A stretch of DNA of 64,000 bases from Verpa conica (lineage: Eukaryota > Ascomycota > Pezizomycetes > Pezizales > Morchellaceae). Position numbers and translations under genes: made by a program. Shown piece after piece: positions 11,913 to 22,957 of the stretch; position 1 is the stretch's first letter, and the number at the start of each line of letters is the position of its first letter. The stretch is from NCBI GenBank assembly GCA_033030425.1, contig JAUFSD010000025.1, positions 310,001-374,000 on the forward strand. Reading direction: 5' to 3'. The notes beneath the pieces were generated by a model. The model did no database searches and was not told the DNA's origin. It was given only the letters and a program-made list of their open reading frames with translations.

Positions 11913-13820
11913 GATGGGAGCGTTTCGCAATACATATATTATTTTGGGTTTCGGGTGGGATGGGAGTAGTTACTGTGTTACGGCTGTGAATATTATGTAG
12001 AATGATGGGGGGGTTTTGGCTTTTTCTTTCTCTACGATACAGGCATTTGGGGTATATGATATCTTTCTCACATGTTTTCTTCTGCAAAACAACCTAATTC
12101 CATATTCGGTTTTGTCACTTGTTTTTTTTCTCAACGTCTTGTACATCGCCTTGGCCCTACAGGGCTAGAATCCAACATAGTTTCGCCTCGAGAATAGTTA
12201 AAGACCATCTCAACCTCAAATTTGGTAGTGAATAGCGTACTGACATACCTAACCGAAGTTAGTGTTTTAGGTTCCGATGTCTTACCACGTTTGAGAGTTT
12301 CCAGGGAATGCAGGAACAAAGGTTGCGTGGGGAGAGAAACTGCCAATCGTTCTCGTGTCGCTGTTCTCGCAAGGCTCGCAGGTAGAAGGGAGCGTGGGGT
12401 TTTAGGCGTACCTGCATTTTCCAGCGGATGTGTGCTGCTTCCATTTGCTTCCGTGGTTCGGTTGTCAACGTACGGGATCCATGCAATTGTCGGGGTCCAC
12501 AGTACCGCCTCCTTCCGCGGTTTACTCAGGCCACTTTTGGTGTACAATAGGCCCTAAACGACACAACAAAATCTTCTTGTTTCGCACCCCTGATATCTCA
12601 GGTGTGCGCTAGAGGTATGATAGGGATCATGGTATCTTCATTTTTGAGAGGGGAGGTGGTTTAGTGGAAACATGGTAAGGCTACTACTTCTATTGGCTCA
12701 TCACTCAGTCCCCTCTTCGCAAAACACCCTAACTAATAGGTTCCAAGTATTCGGACAGCATGTGGAAGGGGGGTACAGTTTATATTTTCTACTGCAGGGT
12801 GTTTCAGATCATTTGACAGATGACGAACTACTCTTAACGATAAGTGGCCTTTAAAAACCTAGTCCATGACGCGTGACTAGGAGTCAGTCAGTCAGCCTTA
12901 GCCCATATTTACTTCGAGGATTCCTTTGTCCACGTTGAGTGACGTGGGTTGAACCCCAGGGTGTACTGTAGAAGGTTCCTAGAGGCTTGAGTTAGATTCG
13001 CGCGCCGGCGCAAGCGGATTGGGAAGGCTTAGTAGATCTACTAAATTGGTAGTAAATAGTAGGATTTATGTGCCAAGTATTACTGGGTTGATTCTTGGCA
13101 AAATCACTTGTCGATCACACAAATTATTTCCATGGAGATTTCCGAGAAGCATCATATGAAAATGAGGGTATCCTTTGCGGAGTGCATGTTCTTGGTGAAA
13201 CATATCACAAATCTGATGGATATCATGCTTGTGACGAGCGCCAAGCGATAATGACAGCCAACGATCGGTCTCCTCAACCTATGGCAACGCTTCAAACTCC
13301 TCAACATACATGCACTTACGTGGAGACGGCCGTACACGAATTGGAACTTCCAAAAGTCATGGTTCTTTTAGGCACCATACATCACCAAAAAGCCGGAGCA
13401 ACTCAGCCCACTTGCCAATCATGCCGAGCTGGAACAACCCCTCGTGGGGACCAGTACAAAGCAGCCACGCAAGTTATTCCGAGAACCTCTAGTTCGATTC
13501 TTGGAGAAATCTAGCCCCTCCCGGTGTAAGAGGGAAGGAAAAAAAAAAGAGAGCTAATGCGTTTGCAGTTCAAACTTACTCGCCCCCGGCCCCAGGATTC
13601 AAGAAGTTGCCTCTTTACAAAACTGCGCCTTCCTTGATTCCAACCTACGGAAGGAAAAGCGATGTGGTCGTTAAGAAGCCGTTCGCTTTTCTAGTTCTTC
13701 TCATACCGCCTGAAAGAAATATTTCCGCCTCTTTTTGTTTTTATTCTCGATTACTTACTGCGCTTTGAATTATTATACACACACTTACCCTACGTATACT
13801 TGCTTTACCGAAAAGGGTGA
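11913..13820. other. Intergenic, no convincing gene
   Basis: ORFs at 12131-12547 (-) and 13095-13514 (+) show no known domain, no clear intron structure and no conserved motif. The final 300 bp is probably the promoter and leader of the next gene. Confidence 0.45.
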
Positions 13821-14816
13821 ATGATCCTACTTGAACCACGAGGCAACCATTTACCTACAAACTCGATAATCGCGATCGGAGTCAGTCTGTTTGTACTATT
13901 CGCTTTACTGCTCACCGGGATGGTTCTATGCTGGAAGAACCCACAGGTACGCCGATGGATAGGTGATTGCACACCCTGGCGTTGGAAACGTGAAGGCAAT
14001 AGGGTCAACAAAGGGCTAGGTATCGAGGGTGCGGGGGACCTAGAGGGTGGAAATTCACGGGCTATCACACCAAATGCGGAAGGAGACCTTAAGCCAGAGC
14101 TGGTGCATACGGCAACATATTCAGAGCTCGCACGAGAGAAAGAACTTCGTGAGAATACAACAAAGTTTAATTCTAGGATTGATGTTGCCACTACTGTACC
14201 AGAGCCTGTTGCGAGTTCTGGGTCGCCACGATTGGTAGTGTCGAAAGCTCTGCGATATGTTACCAAGGACGCTCAACATTTCCTCTTCCCTTCCTTTTCA
14301 AGGCCTGGGAGAGGCGAACTTGATTCAGCACTTGCGACATCTCCCCGCAAATATAGTTTCCGCACAGCACGCGCTGCGAAGAAGGGCGAGCCGGGAACAA
14401 AACTCACTATCTCAGCCCCAGTTTACGGCGAACTGCCAACCCTAACCCTATCATTACCAACCATGACCCTATCCTGGGCAAACTATGAACCGACGATTGC
14501 AGGATCAGAAAGCAGCGAGCATAGTCCGACTTCAACTCTACCATTCACAGATTGTGCAGAGACACTTAGCGGTTCCGAGGGTGTTTCGACGGTCGATTAT
14601 GAGGCGTTTAATAATAGGCTGTCGAACTTTGATGAGTTTCGGGATAATCGGAAACGGCTATCAGTACATAGCCAGATGAGTGGCGTTAGCATCATATCTG
14701 CAGATACGGGAAAAGTTAGTTTCGCTCAGGTTGCCATGAGGCCGGAGTCGAGGCCGACGCTGCAGATAATCGGGCCGTGCGAGAGCCCTAAGAGAGTGGT
14801 CGTTGTACATTATTAG
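13821..14816 (+). CDS. Single-pass membrane protein of unknown function
   Basis: A single-exon ORF of 331 aa. A hydrophobic helix at about residues 16-36 (IIAIGVSLFVLFALLLTGMVL) is followed by CWKNPQVRRWIGDCTPWRWKR, so the short N-terminus is probably outside and the long Ser/Thr-rich remainder cytoplasmic. The tail is low in hydrophobics with several SP/TP sites, as in disordered phosphoproteins. No catalytic motif is recognised. It lies between another membrane protein and an acidic unknown protein on the same strand, with no sign of co-transcription. It is probably real because of its length and codon regularity. Confidence 0.65.
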   Translation: MILLEPRGNHLPTNSIIAIGVSLFVLFALLLTGMVLCWKNPQVRRWIGDCTPWRWKREGNRVNKGLGIEGAGDLEGGNSRAITPNAEGDLKPELVHTATYSELAREKELRENTTKFNSRIDVATTVPEPVASSGSPRLVVSKALRYVTKDAQHFLFPSFSRPGRGELDSALATSPRKYSFRTARAAKKGEPGTKLTISAPVYGELPTLTLSLPTMTLSWANYEPTIAGSESSEHSPTSTLPFTDCAETLSGSEGVSTVDYEAFNNRLSNFDEFRDNRKRLSVHSQMSGVSIISADTGKVSFAQVAMRPESRPTLQIIGPCESPKRVVVVHY

Positions 14817-15593
14817 TAGGGTCTATGGTTGGGGGAGTTCACGGTGTTCGATACTTGGTATGTATTCAAAAGCTTGTAGTCCAACGAGTGAGTGTGTATG
14901 ATTCTATGAACAGAACAAATTCAATTGATTACAAGCTTACCCGTATAATAGATACCACCTTTGTTGTTTTTTTCTATTGGAGGGATTTTTTAAACCATTC
15001 CTTTCCGTCCTATCATCTATAACCTCTAATATTCATTGGATGGCAGGTGAGCAAACTCGTGACCATACTCCGGAACTTGGGGCATGAATGCTGATTGTGG
15101 TCCAATAGATAGATAGATTTCCAGGTACTACAACGGACTCAATATTCTATATGTTCTTTTCTCTCTTGTATTGTACGTGTCGTTAGTTCTCTCGCCTATC
15201 ATGTCGGGGGGTTGGCGTTCTCTGGGTAATGGATCCTTTCGTTTCTGGCCGTTGGGATAGACGTCGATCCAATGGTTTGGCTCTATAGTCACTTAATTAC
15301 TTTTGATATATATATCTAAGGCGGTTAATTGAATGACATGGAATATCTGGGTCTTCATAAAAGGGATATACTGAGCCCTCTTCTCTACCTTCTCTTCTTT
15401 CTTCCACTTGGTATCCGCTATTCGACGTTCGCTACTACTTCTTACCTTCTCTCGTACATTTTTTTTCTCGAACAAATTTCTTCTGTCCCTGTTTTTATAC
15501 CCCTTCGTCTTATATTCCCGCTTGTTCTCTTTCAAGGGCCACCTTTCTTGTTGCCGGGACTGTTTCTGCATAGTAGCTATTTCTGAAATCAAT
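14817..15593. other. Intergenic, no gene seen
   Basis: Pyrimidine-rich stretches at 15370-15560 look like the leader of the next gene. No domain is seen on either strand. Confidence 0.45.
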
Positions 15594-16470
15594 ATGGATA
15601 TCATACCAAACATGGAAACTCCTTCATACCTCCCCCTTCTCGACTTCCGCCCACTCCATGTGTATATGATACATCCTCAAGGGGCGTTCCACATCGAACT
15701 ATGCTATCTTGAGTTTTTATCATACTCCGTAAGTTTTTTTCTCCCCCAGCTACCCACAATCCAAGTATAAATAAGTCACGTGGAGCCTTGGCGCGCGACA
15801 AGTATTTCTTCTCTCTCGCACACTTCTTGACCTCCGCACATTTTCCTAACCTCCACAGTACACCTGTAGCTCCATCAAGAACTACTGGACCACCAACCTT
15901 TACGAGGTCGCCTCCGACAACCCGGTGATCCTCACCAACAGCCTTGGTGCTGTAATCCACCAAAACTCATGGAACAGCTTCGCGGCCACACGCCGGCCAT
16001 GCCTAGCCTGGTACGGCAGTAGTTCTATCCGCCGACTCCTAGGCGAGATAAACACAAAGAAGCAGCTCCTCGGTAGACATCTGAGTCAGCTCAACGTCAC
16101 CGAAGCAGTCGCACATTTTGCGCAGGAGGGTGGAAACGAACAGGACGTGGTTCCTGAGATTGTGGGGGAGGAGGGTTCTGGGTTGGGAGACTTGTTAGAG
16201 GACGGCCTATTGGTTAGGCAGTGGGATCTGTTGGATCATGTTGAGAGTGGCGGGTATGCTGAGGTGGTTCAGGAGGCTGAAGATCCTGGTGTGCTGGGAA
16301 GGGTGTTTGTGCAGGATGAGGGGTTGGAGGGGGATTTGGCAGCCAGTCTGTCTTCGGTGGAAGTGGAAGATGAGGCGGAGGAGGAGGCTAGTAGGGGGTG
16401 GTTTAAAATGGAGAGTGGTGATGAGGATGATGGGGATTTTGAATGGCCTATCATCGCTATTGAAAGGTGA
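15594..16470 (+). CDS. Hypothetical protein with acidic C-terminus
   Basis: Exons are 15594-15728 and 15859-16470 (donor GTAAGT, branch CTAACC, acceptor CCACAG), giving 248 aa in phase 0. The N-terminal half has a regular, folded-looking composition (YTCSSIKNYWTTNLYEVASD). The C-terminal ~100 residues are strongly acidic with many E/D and few aromatic residues. I do not recognise the family. The intron supports a real gene: splicing joins two open frames, and the downstream frame has no ATG of its own before the conserved-looking part. No function is proposed. Confidence 0.6.
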
Positions 16471-18854
16471 TGATTGGGGATTTGGGTTTTGGCGGGATCG
16501 ATAGTTTAGTGTGTGTTTTTTAATAGTGGAAGTTAGCGAATAAATTCCCCGGTTTTTTTTATTTATAACTTGTGAAACTAATCTTTTTCATAAAATTATT
16601 ATTTATAATACATGCATATAGTAAGTAGGTGTCACTTTAGAGGCATGCAAGTACCCTTTAGGAGAAACATGGGCCTAGTAGTCCTCTACTTGTATTGAAT
16701 TGCCTTATTGCCGGTAATATATCCTGCATCAAGCCTTAAAGCTCCCGACACCGACAATATTTCCTCACTTACATGCATGTACGTAGCGCTACACACGTGC
16801 TGGTATTCCATGCTCCTCGAAAATTAATACAGTAGAAATAGTTATAGTATCATAACACCTACGGATATATGCATCTCATTAATTGATACTACATGAATGC
16901 CTCTAGGTGTGCGAGTTATTTTAACGACTGTAGTGTAGTAAATATAGCAGCATGAGGTACAACGATCATAGTAATAACCATAATAGTATAAAGGTACAAG
17001 AGACATTTATTCTTGAGAGGGTGGTGTAATCGACCCTTAAATTTTGTATAGTCGTTTTAGCCTATATATATCTCCAGCTATGGTTCACCATCTGAAAGAA
17101 ATATAATTCACATCTACTCCCTTCTGAGCCCCTACCATTAGTAAGTGCACATATTATCGCAGTACGGGATATTTCTACCGGTTTTTCTATAAATCTATAT
17201 GTTACTAATGCTGCTGCTATCTGTTTAGTAGATAGTCATTCCTTTCATATAGGGCTTCATCCTCAATAGTAGTTATTAAGCTTCTTTATTGATTTTAGTA
17301 TGTAGGTAGGTGTGGCTTGGACAAAATAAAAGTAGGAAGCTTGATTTTAGAGTAGTCTTTTCTCTGGTAGAGGGAGGGGGTAGACTACAATAACCATACT
17401 TAGACAAGAAGGATTATAGTTGATCTTTTATCACTTAATTGAGGCCTTGCTCAAGTGGTCAACCGCCAACTTTGCCTTCCTAGTAGCTATAGTGTAAAAT
17501 CGATAAATACAGACCATTGCCAAGAACACGGCTTGCTAGGCTATCCTTATATATTCGGGGCCAAAACAACACACCAGGGGGCAGACAAGGCCTCGTTTCA
17601 CTGTTGGGAATACAACAGTTTGTATAGCATATTCGTATTCGTGCAAGCCAAGCTTTCGGCAACGATGCGTATCCCTAATTAATACACTAGGAGTGAAACA
17701 ACTCCGGGCTATAATATCTACACTCCCCCTTGCTGCAATAGTGCATACTCATCTTACGTTATTATATTTACTCGAGATGACCCCCATGGCCCGGCGTAGA
17801 CCCATGCCTTAGACGAAAGACGACAATACTAAAGCGAGATTGGGAATATTGATATCAGTCTCAACACCCCCCCTTTTCTGCCTCTAGCTGGCACATACAT
17901 AGGGGAGCAGCGATCGACAAATTAAACACCTCAGTTCTTCAAAAACATGAAACCGGCATCAAAGGTTAGGTAATAAATTTCTCTACAGAAAGTAACGCTT
18001 TGCGCGCGGAAAAAGATATATAGTATTTATATCACCATACTATGAAGACTACATGTAGTGCCACCCGATATTTGTAAGTATTGTTTGTATAGAAATAGGG
18101 TTTAATTTCTCGGTCTTTGTATAATACGAGATGACAAAAAGTACGGGATAGCAAGTTCATCTTGGTAGTAGAAACCTGTAGCAGTAAGATCTATCCGAGA
18201 CAGCTAGCAATAGATACAGGGTATTGTGTCCCGGCATAGCACGAGGTACACACGACTGTAGTGAAATTTAACTTCTGGAATTAATTAGTAATGTTCAGGT
18301 ATTTTGGCATTCATGAGGATTTAAGGGTCCCAAGACCCTCCCACTGGCCCTAATATGCTCTAGGCGAGGTCCCCTTCACACCTTGCCCTCATAAATTACC
18401 CCGCATACAATGCCCTGACAGTGTAGGACTACGTACAATGAACATACTTGCTTTTTTATGACAATTCTATGTATGTATGTACTGGGTTGGTATGTTACAG
18501 AGAACACAACACATATATGCTATATCTACTCGCGCGTTAATTAACAACTCGGAATGTGGTTACAACCACCAGAATGAGCACAGTAGTGTAATAGCAAACA
18601 AGAAAACTGCATGTAGTTAGAATCTTATAGCATTACAATTGGTAATTCAACTAAATATTAATTAGTCTTAACCACCTTTAGGGTCTATTTACTAGGGGTT
18701 TCTTGATGGTGTTTTGGTGTTGTGGTTATGAAAATTCCGAGTTATTAATTAACATGCGAGTATAGGATAGTCGATAAAACTCGCTAGTCCCTTACCTTAG
18801 CCCACACCCATAACCTTCACTCCGCTCGAGGAACCTGCACATACACAAAACACC
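16471..18854. other. Gene-free AT-rich region
   Basis: 2.4 kb with frequent stops in all frames and no recognisable coding or RNA gene. It contains one perfect ACTACATGTAGT palindrome (18048-18059). It could be decayed mobile DNA, but no element end is visible. Confidence 0.5.
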
Positions 18855-19093
18855 ATGGAGTCTGTAAGCCTTACAGCAAACATCATTAGAATCATCCAGC
18901 TTTCAGGGAAACTTACCTCTATTAGCTACGGCTACATCAATAACATATCCCGAGCACCAAAAGTCCTCCGAGACCTCTCAGACGAACTCGTATCATTTGG
19001 TAAAGTTCTCGAGATCTTGCTGGACTGTATAAATACAACCCCGTATTCGCCTGCTCTACAGAAACTTCCTGGTAAAGGTGGGCCACTAGAAAG

Positions 19094-19109
19094 ATGTGCT
19101 CGAGAGCTT
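19094..19109. repeat. Left copy of 16-bp target site duplication
   Basis: ATGTGCTCGAGAGCTT is identical to 19373-19388 and directly abuts the T-run of the insert. Confidence 0.9.
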
Positions 19110-19372
19110 TTTTTTTTTTTTTGTTTTATTCATTAATTACATGAACATTTCGGTTATGGTAATCCTCCGCTCCAGCCTGTAGCTCAAACTACTCACACCT
19201 AACTAACTCTTCCTTATACAATTTCTCTCTCCAACCCGCCCCAGCCCCATTCCTGCCAATTTATATCATTCCTCTCCTCCATGCCTCCTTTCTTTACAAA
19301 TTCTTTAAATATCTCTATCGCCCACTCCGCCCCTTCCTGACTGTACAACATTGTTTCTCTTGTTTCAACCCC
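19110..19372 (-). mobile_element. 5'-truncated polyadenylated retrocopy (processed pseudogene)
   Basis: On the minus strand the insert reads as the 3' end of an mRNA. It opens with a reading frame from its first base to a TAA at 19214-19216 (52 codons, containing EWAIEIFKEFVKKGGMEER). A ~100-nt 3'UTR follows, with an AATAAA signal (plus-strand TTTATT at 19125-19130) and a poly(A) tail (plus-strand T run of about 15, from 19108). It is flanked by a 16-bp direct duplication. These are the marks of target-primed reverse transcription by a LINE-type element acting on a cellular mRNA. I do not recognise the source gene; a short SINE is less likely because of the open frame. Confidence 0.85.
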
Positions 19373-19388
19373 ATGTGCTCGAGAGCTT
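19373..19388. repeat. Right copy of 16-bp target site duplication
   Basis: ATGTGCTCGAGAGCTT, identical to 19094-19109. The host reading frame resumes directly after it. Confidence 0.9.
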
Positions 19389-19694
19389 CAGGAGCTGAAT
19401 TCGGAGTTGGAGTTGAAGGGAGTCATGAATAGAATCAAGTGGCCATTGAAGGAAAAAGAGACTATGCAACATATATCACAGATTGAGAGATATAAGTTAC
19501 TTTTTTGTATCTTTGTATTGACGGCGGATGATATTTAGGTTGCTCTCAGGTGCTTTTTATTGTTTTCAAATGATACTGGTTCTATTTTTGGCCTCGTTCC
19601 CTAGTCTATAGACATTCATGCCCCTGCGGAAACCCAATCGAGTGATAATCCGTGAAGAATTGTTTATTTCCTACACATGTTTGGATGAAACATC

Positions 19695-19781
19695 GGTTCC
19701 ATGGCTCAGTTGGTTAGCGCGTGGTGCTAATATTGAAAGATGTTAACGCCAAGGTCGAGGGTTCGACCCCCTCTGGAACCA
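19695..19781 (+). tRNA. tRNA-Ile (AAT), 13-nt intron
   Basis: The cloverleaf has acceptor GGTTCCA/TGGAACC, D-arm with AGTTGGTTAG, anticodon loop CTAATA-A with anticodon AAT at 19729-19731, and T-arm GAGGGTTCGACCCCCTC. The intron is 19733-19745, one base after the anticodon. Mature length is 74 nt before CCA. The mature sequence is identical to the copy at 22847; only the introns differ. Confidence 0.95.
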
Positions 19782-20497
19782 AAAGTTCAGGCCTCCATGG
19801 GTTATACCTGTGGTTGCCGCATACGTTTTGAGGTTTTGTAGTTTTATCTAGTCTTTTTTTGTATAGGTGGTTGGGGGTAGAGTTAGGGTAACTTGAAAGC
19901 CTCTTTAGGGGCCCGGTCAGAAGGCTTCACAAGCGTACAAATCTCCCCTAAAAAGCAGAGAATAACTGTGTATGCTGAGACGTATGTATTAGCGCTTAAG
20001 ATACCGAGGTTCACAGATTTGTGCTGATTAGAATATGCATGTTCACCAGATATCACTCGACATCTTTCTTCTTCGGGGTTTTCGTGAGTAAATGATAAGA
20101 CATCATATAAACCCATTACTACTATTTTGATCACTGTTTAGACTCGAAGGAGTTGAGAATAATGGCTTCAACTCTATCACCGTAGAAAACCAGTCTGGTT
20201 TTAAATCTGGACGGACCGATTCTGAACGCAACGGGCGGATTCTAAACACGACCGGTCGTTTGCAACTTCATGGATTCGCACTCGGCGGTGCTATGGGTGT
20301 TGGTACAGGACCTCTCATATGAATGAATGAATGAATTTATCATTTAAGTACATGCAGGACCTTCCTCATACTTCGTTGACTCAATTGCTCATTGCAAAGT
20401 TATAGTGAAACCAAGCCCTAAAAGAAATGGTATTTCCTGCTAGAAACGTATATTATACAATTAACCTCCTCTACTCGATATGGGAGATTATCCCACA
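19782..20497. other. Intergenic between tRNA-Ile and RNH2B
   Basis: No gene is seen. A small (GAAT)n repeat lies near 20320-20336. The right end is the 3' flank of the minus-strand RNase H2B gene. Confidence 0.45.
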
Positions 20498-21685
20498 CTA
20501 TGCATTCTTCTTCTTGAAAAAACTCGTCATCTTCGCCATTCCCTTTGTATTTACCTTTTTCAGATCCTTGACACCTTTAGAAACACTCTTCTTCTTCTTC
20601 TTCTCCTCTTCCTCCTCTTCCTCCTTCTTCCTCCTCTTGCTTTCTCCACCATCACCCCCATTGCCACGACTCACCGAGAAATCCGCCGACCTGAGCGACG
20701 AAATCTCACTACGTGCCTTCTTCAACCCATCGAGGCACGCATCCAACGGGCCAAAATCATAAACCGTAGCCATATGCGCCACCAACGCCGTAGCCACATT
20801 CGCCGCCAAATACGTCCCAGTCAAGAACTGCACCGCAACCCTAACCCTTAGGAGATGTCGAACCAATTCCTCTTCCTTCCCCTCCTCCTGCTGTGAGTCT
20901 GGTGGTGTTGGTAGTGCTCCATCCTTTTCTTTTTCCCCTTCTGCTGGTTCTGCAGCGACAACTTGGATACTAATTGGTTTAGCTAGAACCTTTGATACAA
21001 ATGCATCTTCCATACTCTTGGGTAATCCCCCCTTCACCATGGCATCGCATTTCTGCGCTAGTATTGCTAGTATCTTTGGTTGGCTCGGTTTGTAAGCTGG
21101 GTCTCCGCCAACGTCTACGCTGTCGCAGATGGCGCGGATCCTGCTCTCGATCTGTAGGCGTGCTGCCGAAGCGGGTTTGAGCACTGCTTCCCAGTGCGGT
21201 TTATGCGCAGGAGTGGGTTTGTTCTTTACATCTTCCTCGTCGTCCTCATCGGGGGTGAATATGTCGAGGATGTCGTCGAGGGGTAGAAAGTGCGCTTTGG
21301 GCGCGTTAATTGGGAGGAGGCGGGGGAGGAGTATGAATAAAGGGTCGATAGGGGTAGAGATGTAGAGGTGGCCGTCTTGAATGGTTTGGCCGTTGCCTAG
21401 CCAGTCTGATGGTGTTTCTCTTGTCTCTTTATTGCCACCTTTGCTTTCTTCTTCTGGGTCTGACTTCTCGGGTTCTGGTTCTGGAATTGTGAGTGTGGGG
21501 GCTGTGAGTAGCCATGAGCGCGGGGTAGAGGCTGCAGATGCGATTTTGGTGAGTTCGTGGAGGCCCGTCTCGGGGTGTAGGAGGAAGCGGGTTGGGACGG
21601 AGGTGCGAGGGTGAGGAAGGGTGACGATGGTGAAGGGGGATTCTGAGTTGTTTTTTGGTAGTAGGAAGACTCGTGGGGAGGTCAT
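20498..21685 (-). CDS. Ribonuclease H2 subunit B
   Basis: A single exon of 395 aa. The start is taken at MTSPRVFLLP, because this motif begins the RNase H2B (Ydr279/Rnh202) fold; the frame is open 45 codons further upstream. Visible family blocks are RFLLHPETGLHEL, WLLTAPT, GHLYISTPIDPLFILLPRLL and YKPSQPKILAILAQKCD. The last residues (KMTSFFKKKNA) form a PCNA-interaction (PIP-box-like) motif, as in other RNase H2B proteins. A Glu/Lys low-complexity run encoded by a TTC/CTC microsatellite (about 20585-20640) precedes it. The protein is the structural subunit of the nuclear trimer that removes ribonucleotides from DNA and resolves RNA-DNA hybrids. Confidence 0.93.
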   Translation of the reverse strand: MTSPRVFLLPKNNSESPFTIVTLPHPRTSVPTRFLLHPETGLHELTKIASAASTPRSWLLTAPTLTIPEPEPEKSDPEEESKGGNKETRETPSDWLGNGQTIQDGHLYISTPIDPLFILLPRLLPINAPKAHFLPLDDILDIFTPDEDDEEDVKNKPTPAHKPHWEAVLKPASAARLQIESRIRAICDSVDVGGDPAYKPSQPKILAILAQKCDAMVKGGLPKSMEDAFVSKVLAKPISIQVVAAEPAEGEKEKDGALPTPPDSQQEEGKEEELVRHLLRVRVAVQFLTGTYLAANVATALVAHMATVYDFGPLDACLDGLKKARSEISSLRSADFSVSRGNGGDGGESKRRKKEEEEEEEKKKKKSVSKGVKDLKKVNTKGMAKMTSFFKKKNA

Positions 21686-22846
21686 GTCTGCAATTGGTTG
21701 TGAGAGGGGAATTGGTGGGTTAATGGGCGCTTTTGTGGAGTTTGTGTGCGGGAGACGCGTTGGGGGGGAGACGTGTTGAGCTCTCACTAGAAAAGGGGTA
21801 TAATCGACACCACACGGCACTTCAACGGAGAGTTAAACCTGTATTTTGAAACAATGAGATAGTAATCCCTCACAATCTACGATTGACCTTAATTGATGTA
21901 TAAAAACACAGTTCCATATTATCCAGAGTTCCTGTCTTTGTAATAACCTCGTTTTGGTAGGCGATACAAGAAAAATCATAGTCCTGGTGTTACCATGCCA
22001 ACCACTCACATAATCAACCAATTAGTAGATATTGTACTAGCCATTCACGAACCACAGCAGAGAAAGAAAATACTCATACACAACCAGCTAAATACACACC
22101 CACATCACGAAAACCACCCACATCTCCTTGTAATGGACTTAAAACGGTCAACCACCATCGCAGCAACATCAACAGCGGGCCCAGTAACCCGCATAACCCT
22201 AATAATCTCATCACGTTCTAGGTTCCGTAGTATAAACAACGACACTCCAGGTGATTTTCCTACTCTGTACGAATAAACCAGCTGGCGAGAAAGCTCTTGA
22301 GGATGTAACCGCCTGTACTGGTAGGTTACTCTCGATAGTCTTATGAACGCTCTATAGGTTGGTTTCTCGAGGTATTGGAGATGGAGGTTGGGTTCTGGAT
22401 ATCTCGGGGGAGTATCTGATGATGTGGCGGGATAACATGTCGTAGTATGTAGATATGTGTTTGATAAGAGTATATGGTTAGGAGATATACTCTGGGTGAG
22501 TTATTAAAGATTGTGCTAAGGATATGATTGAGCCCTGGGAGAGGTAAGAGGTACAAGGGGAGAAAGATGGGTGAGATAAAACGTTACTTCTAGCAATCAC
22601 AAAGTGTAATCCGATGATAACACGCAGTACCACTCTTTAGAAGACTATCCACTAAGAACCTACGAGTCCTTCCCATAACCCAGTGACCCTCCAGGTCCAG
22701 AAAACTGTCATATACAAGGGCATCTAGTTTCATACGGATAGAAGTAGGTACTAGCAAGTATCTTTCCAAAGTCAGGCTCAAGTTCGTCAGATTAATAGGT
22801 CACCCCAATGATGCTTCGTAACCTGCTATGACCGATTTGAAGCATC
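21686..22846. other. Intergenic, no gene seen
   Basis: Small ORFs on both strands lack domains. The left ~150 bp is the promoter side of RNH2B. Confidence 0.45.
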
Positions 22847-22957
22847 GGTTCCATGGCTCAGTTGGTTAGCGCGTGGTGCTAATATCATGCATTGGGGGTT
22901 ATACTCTAGTGTTGTATGTTAACGCCAAGGTCGAGGGTTCGACCCCCTCTGGAACCA
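22847..22957 (+). tRNA. tRNA-Ile (AAT), 37-nt intron
   Basis: The exons are identical to the tRNA-Ile at 19695, including the CATC just before the 5' end. Anticodon AAT is at 22881-22883, with the intron at 22885-22921, one base after the anticodon. Both introns end in ATGTTA, but otherwise they differ in sequence and length. Confidence 0.95.

Larger units (their letters stand above)
18855..19538 (+). pseudogene. NLR-type N-terminal domain gene fragment, disrupted by a retrocopy
   Basis: The start codon follows CACC and opens MESVSLTANIIRIIQLSGKL, the typical beginning of the fungal NLR/ankyrin N-terminal domain found in azaphilone-cluster PigL-like proteins. The domain continues through SRAPKVLRDLSDEL and, after the insert, KWPLKEKETMQHISQIERYK. 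At 19110 a 263-bp polyadenylated insert breaks the frame. Ignoring the insert and one copy of its 16-bp duplication, the frame is open from 18855-19109 into 19389-19538 and would give 134 aa. Even so it ends at LTADDI-stop, where relatives continue into further repeats or a NACHT domain, so the gene was already a remnant or a stand-alone domain. Confidence 0.75.

Noticed and set aside
12131..12547. 138-codon minus-strand ORF and the overlapping plus-strand ORF
   Set aside because: Both strands are open in this GC-richer patch, so neither has specific support.
21995..22276. 93-codon plus-strand ORF upstream of RNH2B
   Set aside because: Low-complexity composition without a domain; it lies in spacer between RNH2B and the tRNA gene.
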